Positions 15,001-25,636 of a stretch of 64,000 bases of DNA are shown in pieces (the stretch's first letter is position 1; every line of letters begins with the position of its first letter). The notes beneath the pieces were generated by a model, which worked only from the letters and a program-made list of their open reading frames with translations, was not told the DNA's origin and searched no databases. Made by a program: the position numbers and the translations under genes. The stretch comes from Sceloporus undulatus (Eukaryota; Chordata; Lepidosauria; Squamata; Phrynosomatidae), in NCBI RefSeq assembly GCF_019175285.1, contig NC_056528.1, positions 13,321,961 through 13,385,960 on the forward strand. Direction: 5' to 3'.

Positions 15001-18000
15001 CATACCACAGAAATACAAACGCAAGCCTAAAGTCACTTACCTGTTTTCATCAAAAGCATTTTTATGATCCGAGTCACTGAGCTGTGGAATGAAATAGATA
15101 TGTAACTAACTGAACAAGAAATGACTAGCAAACATATCAGGTTATGCATGAACATGCCTGCATGCACGCACACAGAAACAAACATATAAACTCCAACACA
15201 GAGTGGGAAAATGCTGCCTTCTCATTAACTTACAGCGCGTAGCAGAAGCTCACAGAAACCTCCCACACAGCCTGCATCAAGTGGTGACCAAGTGGCCATT
15301 GCCAAATTTCCACCATTATCCACATAAGCAGTTAGCTCTGTGAAGGAGGATTATGACTTTCTCTGCATGCCATCTTTCCAGTGCCTAGCCTACCAAACAA
15401 CTGTTTGTCAAACTGTGCAAGTTTGAGTTAAATATATGGCATGTGTGTTTACTCTCTTCTCATGGTGCTCTCCACATTAAAATCTCATATGTTGCTCAAC
15501 TGATTTCACACTGGAAAAGCTATTTCCAGGGAAGAAGGAGGTAAGGAGATAGTGCACCAGAAGGAGAGATTTAAACTTCCTGTCCTTGCATATGCCAGAT
15601 TTTTTTAGACAACAAGTCGCATCATCCTACGCCACTGACTATGCTGGCTATGGCTGAGAAAAGCTAAGCTCCAATTCCCCACTCTTACTCAGAAAAGAAT
15701 TGCTTCCAATGACTCTACAAATGCCAATGGAGCAATGGAAAAGGAGTGATTTGGACACTCTAGATAGCCAGAATATTGCAGAGCTAATTCCTCTCACTTT
15801 TGCAACTTGCCAAATGACTGGCTAGTGTCTTACCTGATAACCTTGCACTACCCTTGTATCTCTCCCGCCCCCCAATCTTTATGTGAAACTTGGCAAAAAC
15901 ATCTGTAGGATATTCAGATATTCACAAACCTGTGACAGCTGCATGTTACCAGGAGCTGGAGCGGCAGAGCTAGGAAAACTATTGCTGTTAGATGACGTGA
16001 GGACACCAGCAGCGAGCTGTTCAGCATTATTGACAGCAACTTCACCATCACAGTATGCCTGTCACAAAACACACCACAAGGATTACAAGCACCATGCAGG
16101 TGAGGGGAACGCAGAGGAGGACGTCTGTCGGTTGTTTCCGTAAGCATTTGTGTTCTCCCTACTTATTAAAACAAATGCAACCCTGTAATATTTCACTGTC
16201 ACTGGGAATTAAAACTGCATAAATTAATACTTATGTTTGATCTGAGGGGCTGTGTCTAGCACTTATATTGCCCCATTACTTTTACACATCCTTGGAAAGA
16301 GTGATTAGGGCCTGTTACAGACTGCCAAAATAAAGCTGCTTCAGGTCTCTTTGGAGGTATGCTATTTAAATGCTGCATGGGTCCTAAGAGTCCGGAGTTC
16401 GCACCAAAGCCACACTCCATTCCTAAGCACCGGAGTGCAGCTTTTGGTGCAGCTTCCGGATTCTTAGGATGCATGCATCATTTAAATAGCATACCTCCAA
16501 AGAGACCCGAAGCAGCTTTATTTTGGCAGTCTGTAACAGGCCTAAGTAGATATGGAAGAGAAGGAGTTACTAACTATATATGCCTAGGTTTGCCTGAAAA
16601 ACACTCCCTCCCAAGGTTTCCAGGGCACTGAGACTATATCCAGATCAAATATAAATAGGAACATTATCCTAATTAAAGTGGTACCCACTAACTACAGGTC
16701 TGGATTTTACTCAGAGATTAAATAACCAAATATAGTTCCATTTAGAGAGACTACACTCAGCCCAAACAGCCCAGGGCCAAGTTCTGAGGATGTCAGGACA
16801 CAGAAAACCTGAAGGAGTTGCAGTGTGGGGAAGTGCCTTCCTCCTTGTGTCCAAACTGTTATCATGCCCCTGGCGCATGCCATTCCGGAGGATCAGTTAT
16901 CAAAAATTGGTTGCCACATTTGAATACAATTGAAAGCCTTCCTAGAATGGTTGGCACTCCTTTCCCCTGTATGAGCATCATCTTTCTGCCTTTTACATTC
17001 TTAGCATGTGGATATCTAAGAACACTGAAGGAAAGGATCTCACTTGTTGATGCACCATGTGATCAATAAAAGAATGAGCCAGCCAAGAGGGCAGTCATTC
17101 TGGAACAAAGATCTTCCAAGCCTACAACCCCCAGAGGAAAAGAGATCATGAGGTGGTAACTTTGAAAGTGCCAAGATCTCATCCTACAGACACTGTTTCT
17201 TCAGGATCTGTTCTAACAGGCTGCCGCTCTGTCTAGGCCTAGCCCCAGAGGGAGAGACGGGAAACAGGCATCACCAAGAGCTCCACTGCCACCATTCAGC
17301 TCTTCTCTCTTGCAGAAACGTTCCATGTCAGCCTTTCTGTCTTCTTAGAGGGTAGCAAACACCTTTTCCTAAAAATTCCCCTTATGCTGTTAATGGTCAC
17401 ATGAAGGCGATGCAATGGCTAAGCTTGCTGACCCATTCCAACATAGAGTCATATCCATATGTAGTCATTTCCATTTCTAATGTGGAATGATGTGTGATCA
17501 GGGGGGTCGGTATATGGGTGGGAATGGGATGGAAGAGGGGAGCTGGACAAGCAGCTAATGTTAATCACATCAAAGGAAGATCCAAGCAGAACTACTAGCT
17601 CAGATAACTGCATACAAAGCAGCCATGTTCCTCTCCTGATCTCATTTATCCGCAGAACCTGCAACATACATAGTAAGGGAGCCAGCATGCTTTTGGTGTG
17701 GGACTGGGACCAGGGAGAGCCAAATTCAAACATTTGGGCCAACAATACCTTTCAGCCTCACCTGACAGCGAAAACCACACATCCTATCCTGAGCTCCTTG
17801 GAGGAAAGGTGTGTTATGAAAGAACTAAACAAGCATGCCGTATTCCACATTTTACAAATGGAAACAATAAATAGGGCATGGATACCACAACTTGCCTCAA
17901 GCTCCCATGAGACTTAATGAACCAAAACCCGAACATAGCTACCAAGTACGAAAACAGCTACTTGGACTGAAATGTGTTGCTTTGTACTTGACTTCAAAGG

Positions 18001-21000
18001 GTTATCTCTCCATTTCAAAGCTATAAATCTGGCATGAATCTGGCCATCGTTCCAAGACAAAATGTTTTCAGTGAGCAAAGAGAACTCTCCACTTCATCTT
18101 GATGGCAAAGCATTTCCTCTTGCTGCCTACATTTGACTTAAAGAGGGCCAGGTTAATATGCCCTTGTTGAAGTTGACCATATGCGATAAGAATGCCATTT
18201 CCCATTCTTTTGTGTAGAGCGCACCTCCTTCCTGACAGTCTCCCAGTTTGAGCTGATGGAAGTGAAAGTGCCTTTTCCCACTTCCACTGAGGCCAGATTA
18301 TGGAAAGGCTTCTCTAGAGAGGGATGCTTGGCTTTGTCACTGCCCGCTTTTAGGCTGACAGAGAAAACTGTGCTGTGTTGTGTGTTTTTAAGTATATTGG
18401 AATATTTTTCTAGTCTGCTACTATGCATTTTATAAAAAGTTCTTAAAACACTGTTCTTTTTCTATTTGTGGAAAGTCGCACTGACTGTACTGTGCTCACA
18501 AAGCAGGCACGTCAAATATATCCATGAATAAAATATGCTGTCTGTAAGGCAGGCCTCTATTATTTTAATATCACTACTGGAGAACAGAAGCTGACGGATT
18601 GGCCATGAATAAGCCAGAACTACATTTGGGTTTCTCAAGTCAAAGGGTAGCTCTCTCCTCTCTGGATCGCAATGTCTGCAATGAAATGTAATTCCTGAGA
18701 AATAACTGGAAGATCGATCTTATCCAATACAAAGGACAATTCTAGTCATGAGCCAAACACTAAAAGGGAATCTGAACTTTTAACATGCTTAAGGCCTCAA
18801 ACCTACTTTTAGCCCCAAACAGACTAGGTCTATTGAATCAAGGGAATTTTAATTTAATGGCTGAATCCCCGTTTGACAACTTGTTCAATGGATCTATCCT
18901 AGCTGAACTACCAAGAAGGTCCAGGCTAAAAGTGTTGCTTGTTAGTTTTGTATCATAATACAAAAAACAAATTACATGGACTTGTCTTCCCATGTTTTGA
19001 TACAGGACCTTCCCAGAAAAAAAAGTTATTCCTAAAGCATGGTAAGGAAATGTGGAGGAAAAGAATCCTTAGCAGACGCAGCTCACTTAAGCCAAGTGCT
19101 TTCTATTTTATGTCTGGTAAAGCAGAATTTGAGCTGCAGAAATGGACCAAAAATGGAAGCTTGTTCTTCCTAACAGACATGTATGCCAGCGGCCCCCAGG
19201 AATACATGACGTAAAGAAGGCACTTCCTGCCTGGGCGTTGCTGAATATATATTAGTCCTCAGACTTCGCCGCATAGGCAAGTTTCATCATCTGCCAAAAC
19301 ACGAGTTGGCATGAACAAGCCACACATCTACAACTAGGCCAACAATTTGACTCAAGATGAGCAAGAACATGTCCTTCTGAGGTGAGGCACTTCTAAATGA
19401 GACAGCGACAGAGAGAAAAGAAGATCGCAAGCAGAGAAGTCAGGACCATGGCGAACAATGCCATTTACGCCTCCATTCACCCTCACCCTGGAAACAGAAG
19501 ACGTTGGGCCAGCTTCCTCTGGCCAACCTCTTCAGAGATGCCTGACATATTTCCAAAGCAGCTGCCCTGAGCAAAGTTCTCTTACAAGTCCAAGGAACTG
19601 TCGCTCCTCACAGTTTGTAATCTGAACTAAGCAAAGGGAAGTGCACACAAATGCAATTGTGGGAGGGGGGAGCGGGTCAAAAATAGCTCGGCGTTAATGG
19701 TGGCAACAACAACAACAACACTCACACAGCTGACCACAAAGATCCCCAAGTGAGACTGTCTTCCTCCCACTCCCACAGAAAGGCCCTGATTTTTATAAAT
19801 AGGACCAGAAGCATGCAGTACGAACGGCAAGCCAGCTGGACAGATTCTGAATGCTGCCTCACCTTTCTCTTGTCCAATGAAGGTATGGCTACCCCATTGG
19901 AGCGGTTAAGGTCTGACACCAGCACCTTCAGAATGTTCTGAATCTAAAGGAGGCGAAAGAAAAGGGGAAAGAGAAACAGCTGAGAAAAGGGGACAGAACG
20001 AAAACATTGATCAATGGGTTCCTGAAGCCAAAGGATCAAGAAAGGATCAACAAAAAGCTGAGGTCCTAAAAAGACTCAACATGGAAAGTAAATCCCACTG
20101 AAATCAATGGGACTCACTTGCATATCGTCTCTTTAGGATCAAGATGCAGGTCCTTCACCCCAAGGCGAATTCCAAAGCATCCTTATTAAATATTCCCTGA
20201 CTAAACCTGGAGAACCAAATCTAACCTGATTTTATCTGTTCTGCTAAAGCTAAGGAAGAGAAACACACAGCCTTGTTCAATTCCTTACAGTGTCAAAAGT
20301 ACCTTTAAGCAGAAGAGAAACATTTCAGAGCGTGTAATATAGCAAGTAAGCCACTCACGTTTTCAGGAGACTCTCTGCCATCATTAGTCGGTGTCTCTGG
20401 TCTACTTCCTTCTTTACCTTTACGTTTCTTCTTGGCTCCCGGTGTCAACCCAGGGCTATTCTTCTGTTGATATTCTTTGAGCTGAGAAAAGGAAGAAGAA
20501 GAAGAAGAAATGAAGCCTAACAAATTAAGCAGCCCCTTCCAGGTCGATGATTCTGTTCAAGCCTCAAACAAAAGCATAATCCGGAAGCGATTTAGGAAGA
20601 GGACCCCGTGTGCTTATTCAATCTGGCAGGGAGGGCAATTTCAGAATTATTATTTGCAGAAATAAATTAAGACAATTATTTCTCAGCTTGCACCACATTT
20701 GCCACTTGTCATGCCACCTGGGCATGTTATTTATGTAATGGCAGTTTATAAATAGCATTCCATAATGAACTGCCCTGAGCAAATTCACATCAGCTGTCAA
20801 GAGTGGATCCACACTAACCCTCAGAGAAAACAAAGTCTGGCTGCGCCCACTTCTCATCCCGCTTCTCTATACATTTAGAACAAGGCTAGGACATATGTGG
20901 CCCTCCAGATGTTGCTGGACTGTCTCTTCCATGATCCCAGTTATGAGAGACTTCTAGATAAAGAGGGGCAGGCACTTCCCATCCCCGGCCTCTCAGTTGC

Positions 21001-22586
21001 CTCCATTCCAGCTCCAGTAATAGAAAGAGACGGACAGCAGGCCTCCTCCTGGGAAAATTATGAGATTATTCATGAAACAGACTCTTGAAAAAGGAAGGAG
21101 TCAGCTTCTGTAACTTCAAGAGCCGAGCAAATAGTTACAGCAACCATCCCTCTCTTCTTATCTTGACCCAATGCCAAATAAAGGGTCTGGTTTCTTGAGA
21201 TGGGAGGGCAAGAAGGTTCCCTGAGCAGGAGAAAGAAGGCAAGTCAGGAAACAGCAGGGCATGGCGGCCAGCCTTGACCTTCATGGTCAATTGGGCACCC
21301 ATTCATGGCACAGATTAAAAGCTCCTCTGCCAGCGCAGACAGGTTACTTTGGCGTGAGGCACTCATATCTGTGCATGAGCTTGAGCAATTCCCTGCTCCA
21401 ATTTTGCAACTAACAGTTTTCCAACCACATTTATACAGCGGGTCAGGGGTGAAGGATCCCCTGTGAATGTGGAGGGGAAATGCAAATTCATAGAGTCCTG
21501 CTAGAGGAGCTACAAATGCTGAGAGACGTCTTCTCTCTAGGAGGCTCTCCAGCACAACTCTATGGCCAGCATCTGGCAGAGCTGCGCAGGAGGACCTAGG
21601 CATTCCTAGAGAGAAGGTCTTCATCCAAGCCGGAAATAATCACATCTGCAAAACTGTAAAAGGCGCCTGGGGTCACAAGGTCACAGTGCATCCCAAAGGA
21701 CACTGCACAACAGTGTGGCTATTTGGGGAAGCGTTTGCACAATAGGTCTGCAAGCACAAGACCATCTTGGGGGCACTGGCAGGAAAACAGCAGACGCCGC
21801 ACGCGGCTGGATGGTCTGACCCAATTCTTTAAACAATTCAGACTAAAGATAGTATCGCACTATGCTCTTATGGCGCTAGTATTCCCCTTTAACTGCTCTG
21901 GCTGTGGACTCCTGGGATTTGCAGTTTAGGGAGCAGCATTTAGCCTTCTCATTAAACTACAAACCCCAGAATCCCAGAAGTTAAAGTGGAATAATAGCCC
22001 TATAAGAGCGTAGTGTGACACAGTCCTCTGATGACAGCTTTGGAAATCAGAGTTTGATTCCTACTCAGCCGTGGAAATGGGGCCAGTCACACTCTCTCAG
22101 CCTCAAGATGGCAGCCATGGCAACCCCCCCCCATGAGGAAACTGGCCAAGAAAACCCCACAAAAGGCTCACATAAAAAACATCATGCTCTCTCAGCTTCA
22201 GGGGAAGGCAAAGGCAAACCTCCTCTGAACCAATCTTGCCCCAAGAACAACTTGAAGGCACACAACAACAGCAACAGCCCTGCATTCATTCATTCATTGC
22301 GTAAGGTATTATATGAATATGGCTAAATGCTGGGGAAAGGATGTGTCAGTCTGTAGAATCAGTAGAGATCCTGCGGCACCTTTGAGACTCACTGGAATAA
22401 AGAAGTTGGCTTCTAGAGAGAGACAGAGAGAGAGAGAGAAACCAACTTCTTTATTTCAGCATAATGTACATACATACAGGTAGAAAGATCTTGTGGCACC
22501 TTTGAGACTCACTGAAATAAAGAAGTTGGCTTCTTTATACGTATATGTGTGTGTGTGTGTGTGTGTAGAAATTTCAGCATATACAG

Positions 22587-22643
<57 letters not shown>

Positions 22644-23191
22644 TGTAGCACCTTTCAGACTGAGTGAAAGGAGGAAGTTGGCAGCAGGAGCTTCCCTAGA
22701 CCTCAGCCTACTTCCTCAGATGCATTTGGTCAGTAGACTGAAGCCTGGGCAAGGCTCCTGCTGCCAACCCTTTCGCTGAGCTTCAAAAGTGCCTCTCTCT
22801 CTCTCTCTCCATACTGAGCCTGAAGTGCGACGCTGCAGCTAAAAAGGCCAATGCGATCCTAGGCCGCATCAATGGGAAAATCCATGCTGCACAGATTAAG
22901 CAGGGCGATGCCTTTGAATGCTACACAGTTATGTCCTCTCCAGGCCGCCTTTCTCCCGGGAAGGCGGCTTACAAGACAAAAACACAGAAGGGTGTGTCTG
23001 GGGCAGGAAGAAGGAGGAGGAGAGGGAGAAATAATCACCCTCCCGGGAAGGAAAGGGAAGGGAGGCCTGGCTTCGTCGTCGTATCCCGAGGCGGGGAAAT
23101 AGGCCTCCCCTTCCGCCCTTTATGTCTTTCCTTCCTCGCTCACCTTCTTCTTGGCGGCGGCCAGCTTGCTCTGCCTGCTCCCGTCCGCCAT
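1..23191 (-). CDS. GOLGA2: GM130 (golgin A2), 28 coding exons, C-terminus off the left edge
   Basis: Cis-Golgi coiled-coil tether that binds p115 through its basic N-terminus and GRASP65 through its C-terminus. Coding exons, 5' to 3': 23191-23144, 20481-20359, 19943-19863, 16058-15930, 15081-15041, 14934-14871, 13794-13735, 13238-13158, 10486-10448, 10144-10082, 9873-9780, 8730-8624, 7856-7798, 7411-7270, 6693-6604, 6445-6338, 6208-6118, 5652-5306, 5048-4935, 4127-3903, 3658-3559, 3461-3373, 2806-2653, 2511-2456, 2300-2198, 1267-1161, 620-446, 32-1. All phases agree and give about 974 visible residues against about 1000 in human. The N-terminus [16 protein letters not shown] and the KKKRKGK cluster form the basic p115/importin region. 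A Ser-Pro stands at residue 25, the CDK1 site of mammalian GM130. Coiled coil runs from about residue 185 ([40 protein letters not shown]). The exon at 19863-19943 (27 residues) may be alternative. The GRASP65-binding C-terminus is outside the window. Confidence 0.97.
4282..4508 (-). mobile_element. tRNA-derived SINE (family A) in GOLGA2 intron 19
   Basis: Full-length minus-strand copy of the same family as 10886-11130: tRNA-like head at the right end (GGTGGCGCAGTGG read on the minus strand), and the 3' hairpin at 4310-4335 with T-rich tail at the left end. A short 3' fragment of the family also lies at about 47884-47925. Confidence 0.85.
10487..13157. other. GOLGA2 intron 8, no gene
   Basis: Apart from the SINE at 10886-11130 and a short CTACAATTCCCAGAATTCTT element piece near 12265-12335, I see no repeat or coding signal. 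Confidence 0.5.
10886..11130 (+). mobile_element. tRNA-derived SINE (family A) in GOLGA2 intron 8
   Basis: The head CCTGGTGGCGCAGTGGGTAA and the box GGTTGCGAGTTC are pol III A- and B-box like. A body follows, then a hairpin (arms 11074-11081 and 11092-11099) ending in GGTATATAAAT and (ATT)n. It matches the reversed copy at 4282-4508 almost throughout. This copy has an internal duplication of a 16-base unit (AATTAGCTTACTTGCT) near 11038-11068. Confidence 0.85.
14080..14777 (-). mobile_element. 5'-truncated LINE (CR1/L2-like) 3' end in GOLGA2 intron 6
   Basis: An uninterrupted 150-residue frame (14249-14701) is the C-terminal end of a LINE reverse-transcriptase protein, with [31 protein letters not shown] and [12 protein letters not shown]. 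It stops about 120 bases before a terminal hairpin (stem arms at 14121-14128 and 14103-14110) and an A/T-rich tail. The intact frame suggests a fairly young copy. It is truncated at about 14777, as is usual for LINEs. I cannot tell CR1 from L2 by eye. Confidence 0.85.
16306..16545. mobile_element. Foldback (near-perfect palindrome) DNA element in GOLGA2 intron 3
   Basis: The left part, from GCCTGTTACAGACTGCCAAA, is repeated inverted at the right (to 16541), with arms of roughly 110-115 bases and only a few mismatches. Both arms include AATAAAGCTGCTTC and GAGGTATGCTATTTAAATG. Almost no sequence is left between the arms. This is the shape of a non-autonomous foldback transposon. No clear target duplication could be fixed. 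Confidence 0.8.
16546..19862. other. Rest of GOLGA2 intron 3, no gene
   Basis: Over 3 kb of apparently unique sequence. Short open frames on both strands show no recognisable protein and no splice context. An (AAC)n run lies at about 19705-19722. Confidence 0.45.
21850..22023. mobile_element. MITE-like element with inverted ends in GOLGA2 intron 1
   Basis: The left end (CACTATGCTCTTATGGCGCT, ATTCC, TTTAACT) is matched by the inverted right end (AGTTAAAGTGGAATAATAGC, then TATAAGAGCGTAGTG). Arms are about 50 bases with several mismatches. The centre carries the GGGATTTGCAGTTT motif seen in other small elements here. Confidence 0.75.
22340..22700. repeat. Clustered copies of a short repeat with GA, TG and TA microsatellites
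   Basis: The unit TCTTGTGGCACCTTTGAGAC then TCACTGAAATAAAGAAGTTGGC occurs three times (about 22365, 22485 and 22635), separated by (GA)n, (GT)n and (TA)n runs. Reversed copies lie at 53810-53890 and 53950-54050, ending in TCTACAGACTAACAGGGCTA. The family is widespread in reptile DNA, but I cannot name it. Confidence 0.65.
22806..22885 (+). mobile_element. LINE reverse-transcriptase fragment in GOLGA2 intron 1
   Basis: The plus strand reads [20 protein letters not shown], the same protein region as the fragment at 59215-59400 in another copy. It is a short relic next to GA/CT microsatellites. Confidence 0.6.
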
Positions 23192-23199
23192 GATCCGAG

Positions 23200-23450
23200 C
23201 CGGGCCCGGGCCACGTCAGCCGCAGCGAAGGAGAAGAAGGAGGCCCAGAGAAGCAGGAAGGAGGAAGGAGGGACGGAGCCAGGCCCAGAGGCTCCGCCTC
23301 CGCCGGCGCAAGAGGGAGACTGGCACTGCGCACGCGCGGAACTGGCACCGCCTCCTTCGAGGAGGAGGGGCAGGGAGAGGCCCACTGCGCACGCGCACAA
23401 GGCACGGCCGCCATCTCATTGTGGCGTCGCCCCGCCCACTTAGGCTTTTA
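23200..23450 (-). promoter_or_regulatory. GOLGA2 CpG-rich promoter with paired NRF1 sites and a YY1 site
   Basis: This CpG-dense block lies immediately upstream of the GOLGA2 start codon. It holds two perfect NRF1-type palindromes, TGCGCACGCGCG at 23327-23338 and TGCGCACGCGCA at 23386-23397. A YY1-type site (ATGGCGGC read on the minus strand) lies at about 23407-23417. NRF1 and YY1 are common activators of housekeeping promoters, so the setting fits GOLGA2. The SWI5 start is 2.2 kb away, so this is probably not a tight shared bidirectional promoter. The long reading frames in all phases here come from the GC content and are not genes. Confidence 0.6.
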
Positions 23451-23578
23451 CCTCAGGATTAAAAGGTAGAAATCGGCTTCAGTAGGGTCTAGTCTGCCTC
23501 CCTCTAGTCTCTAGGCGTATGTTGCTACTGTGTGCCTTAAAGTACAGGTACAGTACTGTATAGATATACATATATAAA

Positions 23579-23619
<41 letters not shown>

Positions 23620-25029
23620 ACTTGAAAACACACAACAATATATGTGTAAGTAGATAGACAGAATACTATACATATATATGTACACATTTACTACTTACAC
23701 ACACACACACACATATATATATATACACACGTGTACTGTATTAACTAGAAGGCACACAGAAACAATATATTAGGTAGAAGAATACAACACTCACTATCAC
23801 TCGCTCTCTGGCTCTACCTACATATTTGTTGTCATGTGCCTTTAGGCACTTTGAACTCATTTTGCTGCAGTGGTGTATGTGTGTGTATATACATACATAC
23901 GTATATATGTATACAGTATATACCGTATATTGTATACGCTGCATGCATATACATACACACAACTGCAGCCTAATGAGTTCAAAGTGCCAAAGTAGCATGG
24001 CACCTGGGCAGGTGTTAAAGGGGTGTTAAAACTGCAATAGGGTGGGTCCTCTACATTTGCTGGGGTTAGGGATGCAGGACCCCTCTAAAAGCAGAATTGC
24101 GCTGGTTAGGACTTTGTCTCATGTGAGGAATTTCTCTTAATTGCAAATCAAAAGAAAGTGGGGCCAGTTCAGCGAATTTACTGGCTTCCCATTGCCCAAA
24201 AATAGCATGCCATTGCCCCAAATTGCATGTGGTAGTCTATCACGCAATAATGTTAAACACCATGATTGTGTTTGGATTGCCATTGGGTTATACCTCCAAT
24301 TTCCCTTGTCTGATGACGTCCAATGTCTACCAAAGTGTTTTCTCTAGGAATCTCTAAGGCGACTCTTATCGTCAGCATTTAGCAGAGTTGCGCCGGAGGA
24401 GCTACAGATGCCCAAAGCGAAGTTATTCAAGTGGCAAATGTGGAGGGCCAACAGTATTTCTGCAATGCAGACGCAGCCCTTGTCTGTGGCGAAGGGCTCC
24501 AATGCCATTGTAAGGTTCAGGCACCAGCAGAGTCCACTTCCAAGCAGAAGGCCTTGGCAACAGCCTTGGGTCTGCTCCGAAAAGACCTGCAAAGAGAAGC
24601 CTCCAGAGGAAAGCTCCACGCTTCTCTTCCTCCCATCCTTTCCCTCCCAAATTACTCCCACTTTGTGAGAAGCTCATTAAATAATGACTCAAAGGGAAGG
24701 GCTGGCTGCTCTACCTGAAAGACCAGCTCCAGATATGTTTGCCTGCAAAGATTTCCCATCCGCCGTTTCACATGAATTAGGAAACCTCTGAAGGAACTTC
24801 TGCTCAGCTTCCAAACTAAAAGTGTCCCGGGTTTTTATTTCATTTCTGCATGGAGTAAAAGGGTTTTAATGCATTGCCTTTTATATTTGACTCGGATCAT
24901 GGGTCAGGAAGACCAGAAGCCCTCATTGCAAAGTAGGGCAAGGTGCCATGAAATGTAGGACATGCCAGAGGGAAAAAATGGAGCTGAAAATATAGAAATA
25001 TAAATTCATATATATAATATATATATTCT

Positions 25030-25065
<36 letters not shown>

Positions 25066-25560
25066 AACATAATTTCATATATATATATATATATGTGTAT
25101 ATATATTTATATTTAACTTCATATATATGTATAAATATAATTTCTTAAATATATATATATGAATTTATATTTATATTCATATTTATATGTATAAATATAA
25201 ATTCATATATTTGTATTTATGTAAATGAATTTATATTTATATCCATGTGTGTGTGTGTGTGTGTATGAATTTATATTTTTATATTTATATATATATATAT
25301 ATATATATGAATTTAAACATATAAATTCATACACATATGAATTTGGTGTATAAACCAAAACTGGATTAATTCTGCAGTGCAGATGCAGCCTAAGTAAAGG
25401 CACGGAGCCTCTGGAAAGTCTTTGCATTTTGCAGCAACAAATGAATCAAGCCTTGTAAACTGTAGCAAGTTTATTGATTTAATAGCTTTATTGATTTAAT
25501 ACCCCCCCCCAAAAAAAAAAACCTTGCAAAGCCCATCGAGCAATGCAAAGTGAAAGTCCC
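23450..25560. repeat. GOLGA2-SWI5 intergenic spacer with AT, CA and GT microsatellites
   Basis: No gene is visible. TA, TG and CA runs occupy about 23575-23730 and 23880-23965. A complex AT/TG/CA microsatellite with repeated ATATAAATTCAT-like units occupies about 24985-25335. The sequence at 24340-24420 (a TCTCTAAGG... CAGAGTTGCG segment) resembles 21530-21620 inside GOLGA2 intron 1, so it is probably an interspersed repeat of unknown family. Fragments ending in a TGCAGATGCAGCC-type motif at about 24460 and 25370 resemble the ends of the palindromic element at 26107. Confidence 0.7.
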
Positions 25561-25611
25561 AGGATGCATTACAATCAATGTTCATTTTCTCCTCCCTCTC
25601 CTTCCTTCCTC

Positions 25612-25636
25612 AGACTACAAATCCCAAGATGCAACA
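25612..25636 (+). promoter_or_regulatory. ZNF143/STAF-like promoter motif at the SWI5 start
   Basis: The sequence ACTACAAATCCCAAGATGCA fits the ZNF143 (STAF) motif, a core-promoter element of many vertebrate housekeeping genes. It overlaps the chosen SWI5 start codon at 25629. Either transcription starts upstream, or the true start codon differs. A second imperfect copy (CCCAGGATGCATTACAAT) lies 50 bases upstream. Confidence 0.45.

Noticed and set aside
22929-23462. Several long overlapping open frames on both strands around the GOLGA2 start
   Set aside because: CpG-rich promoter composition suppresses stops; the proteins are Arg/Pro/Gly-rich with no homology I recognise.
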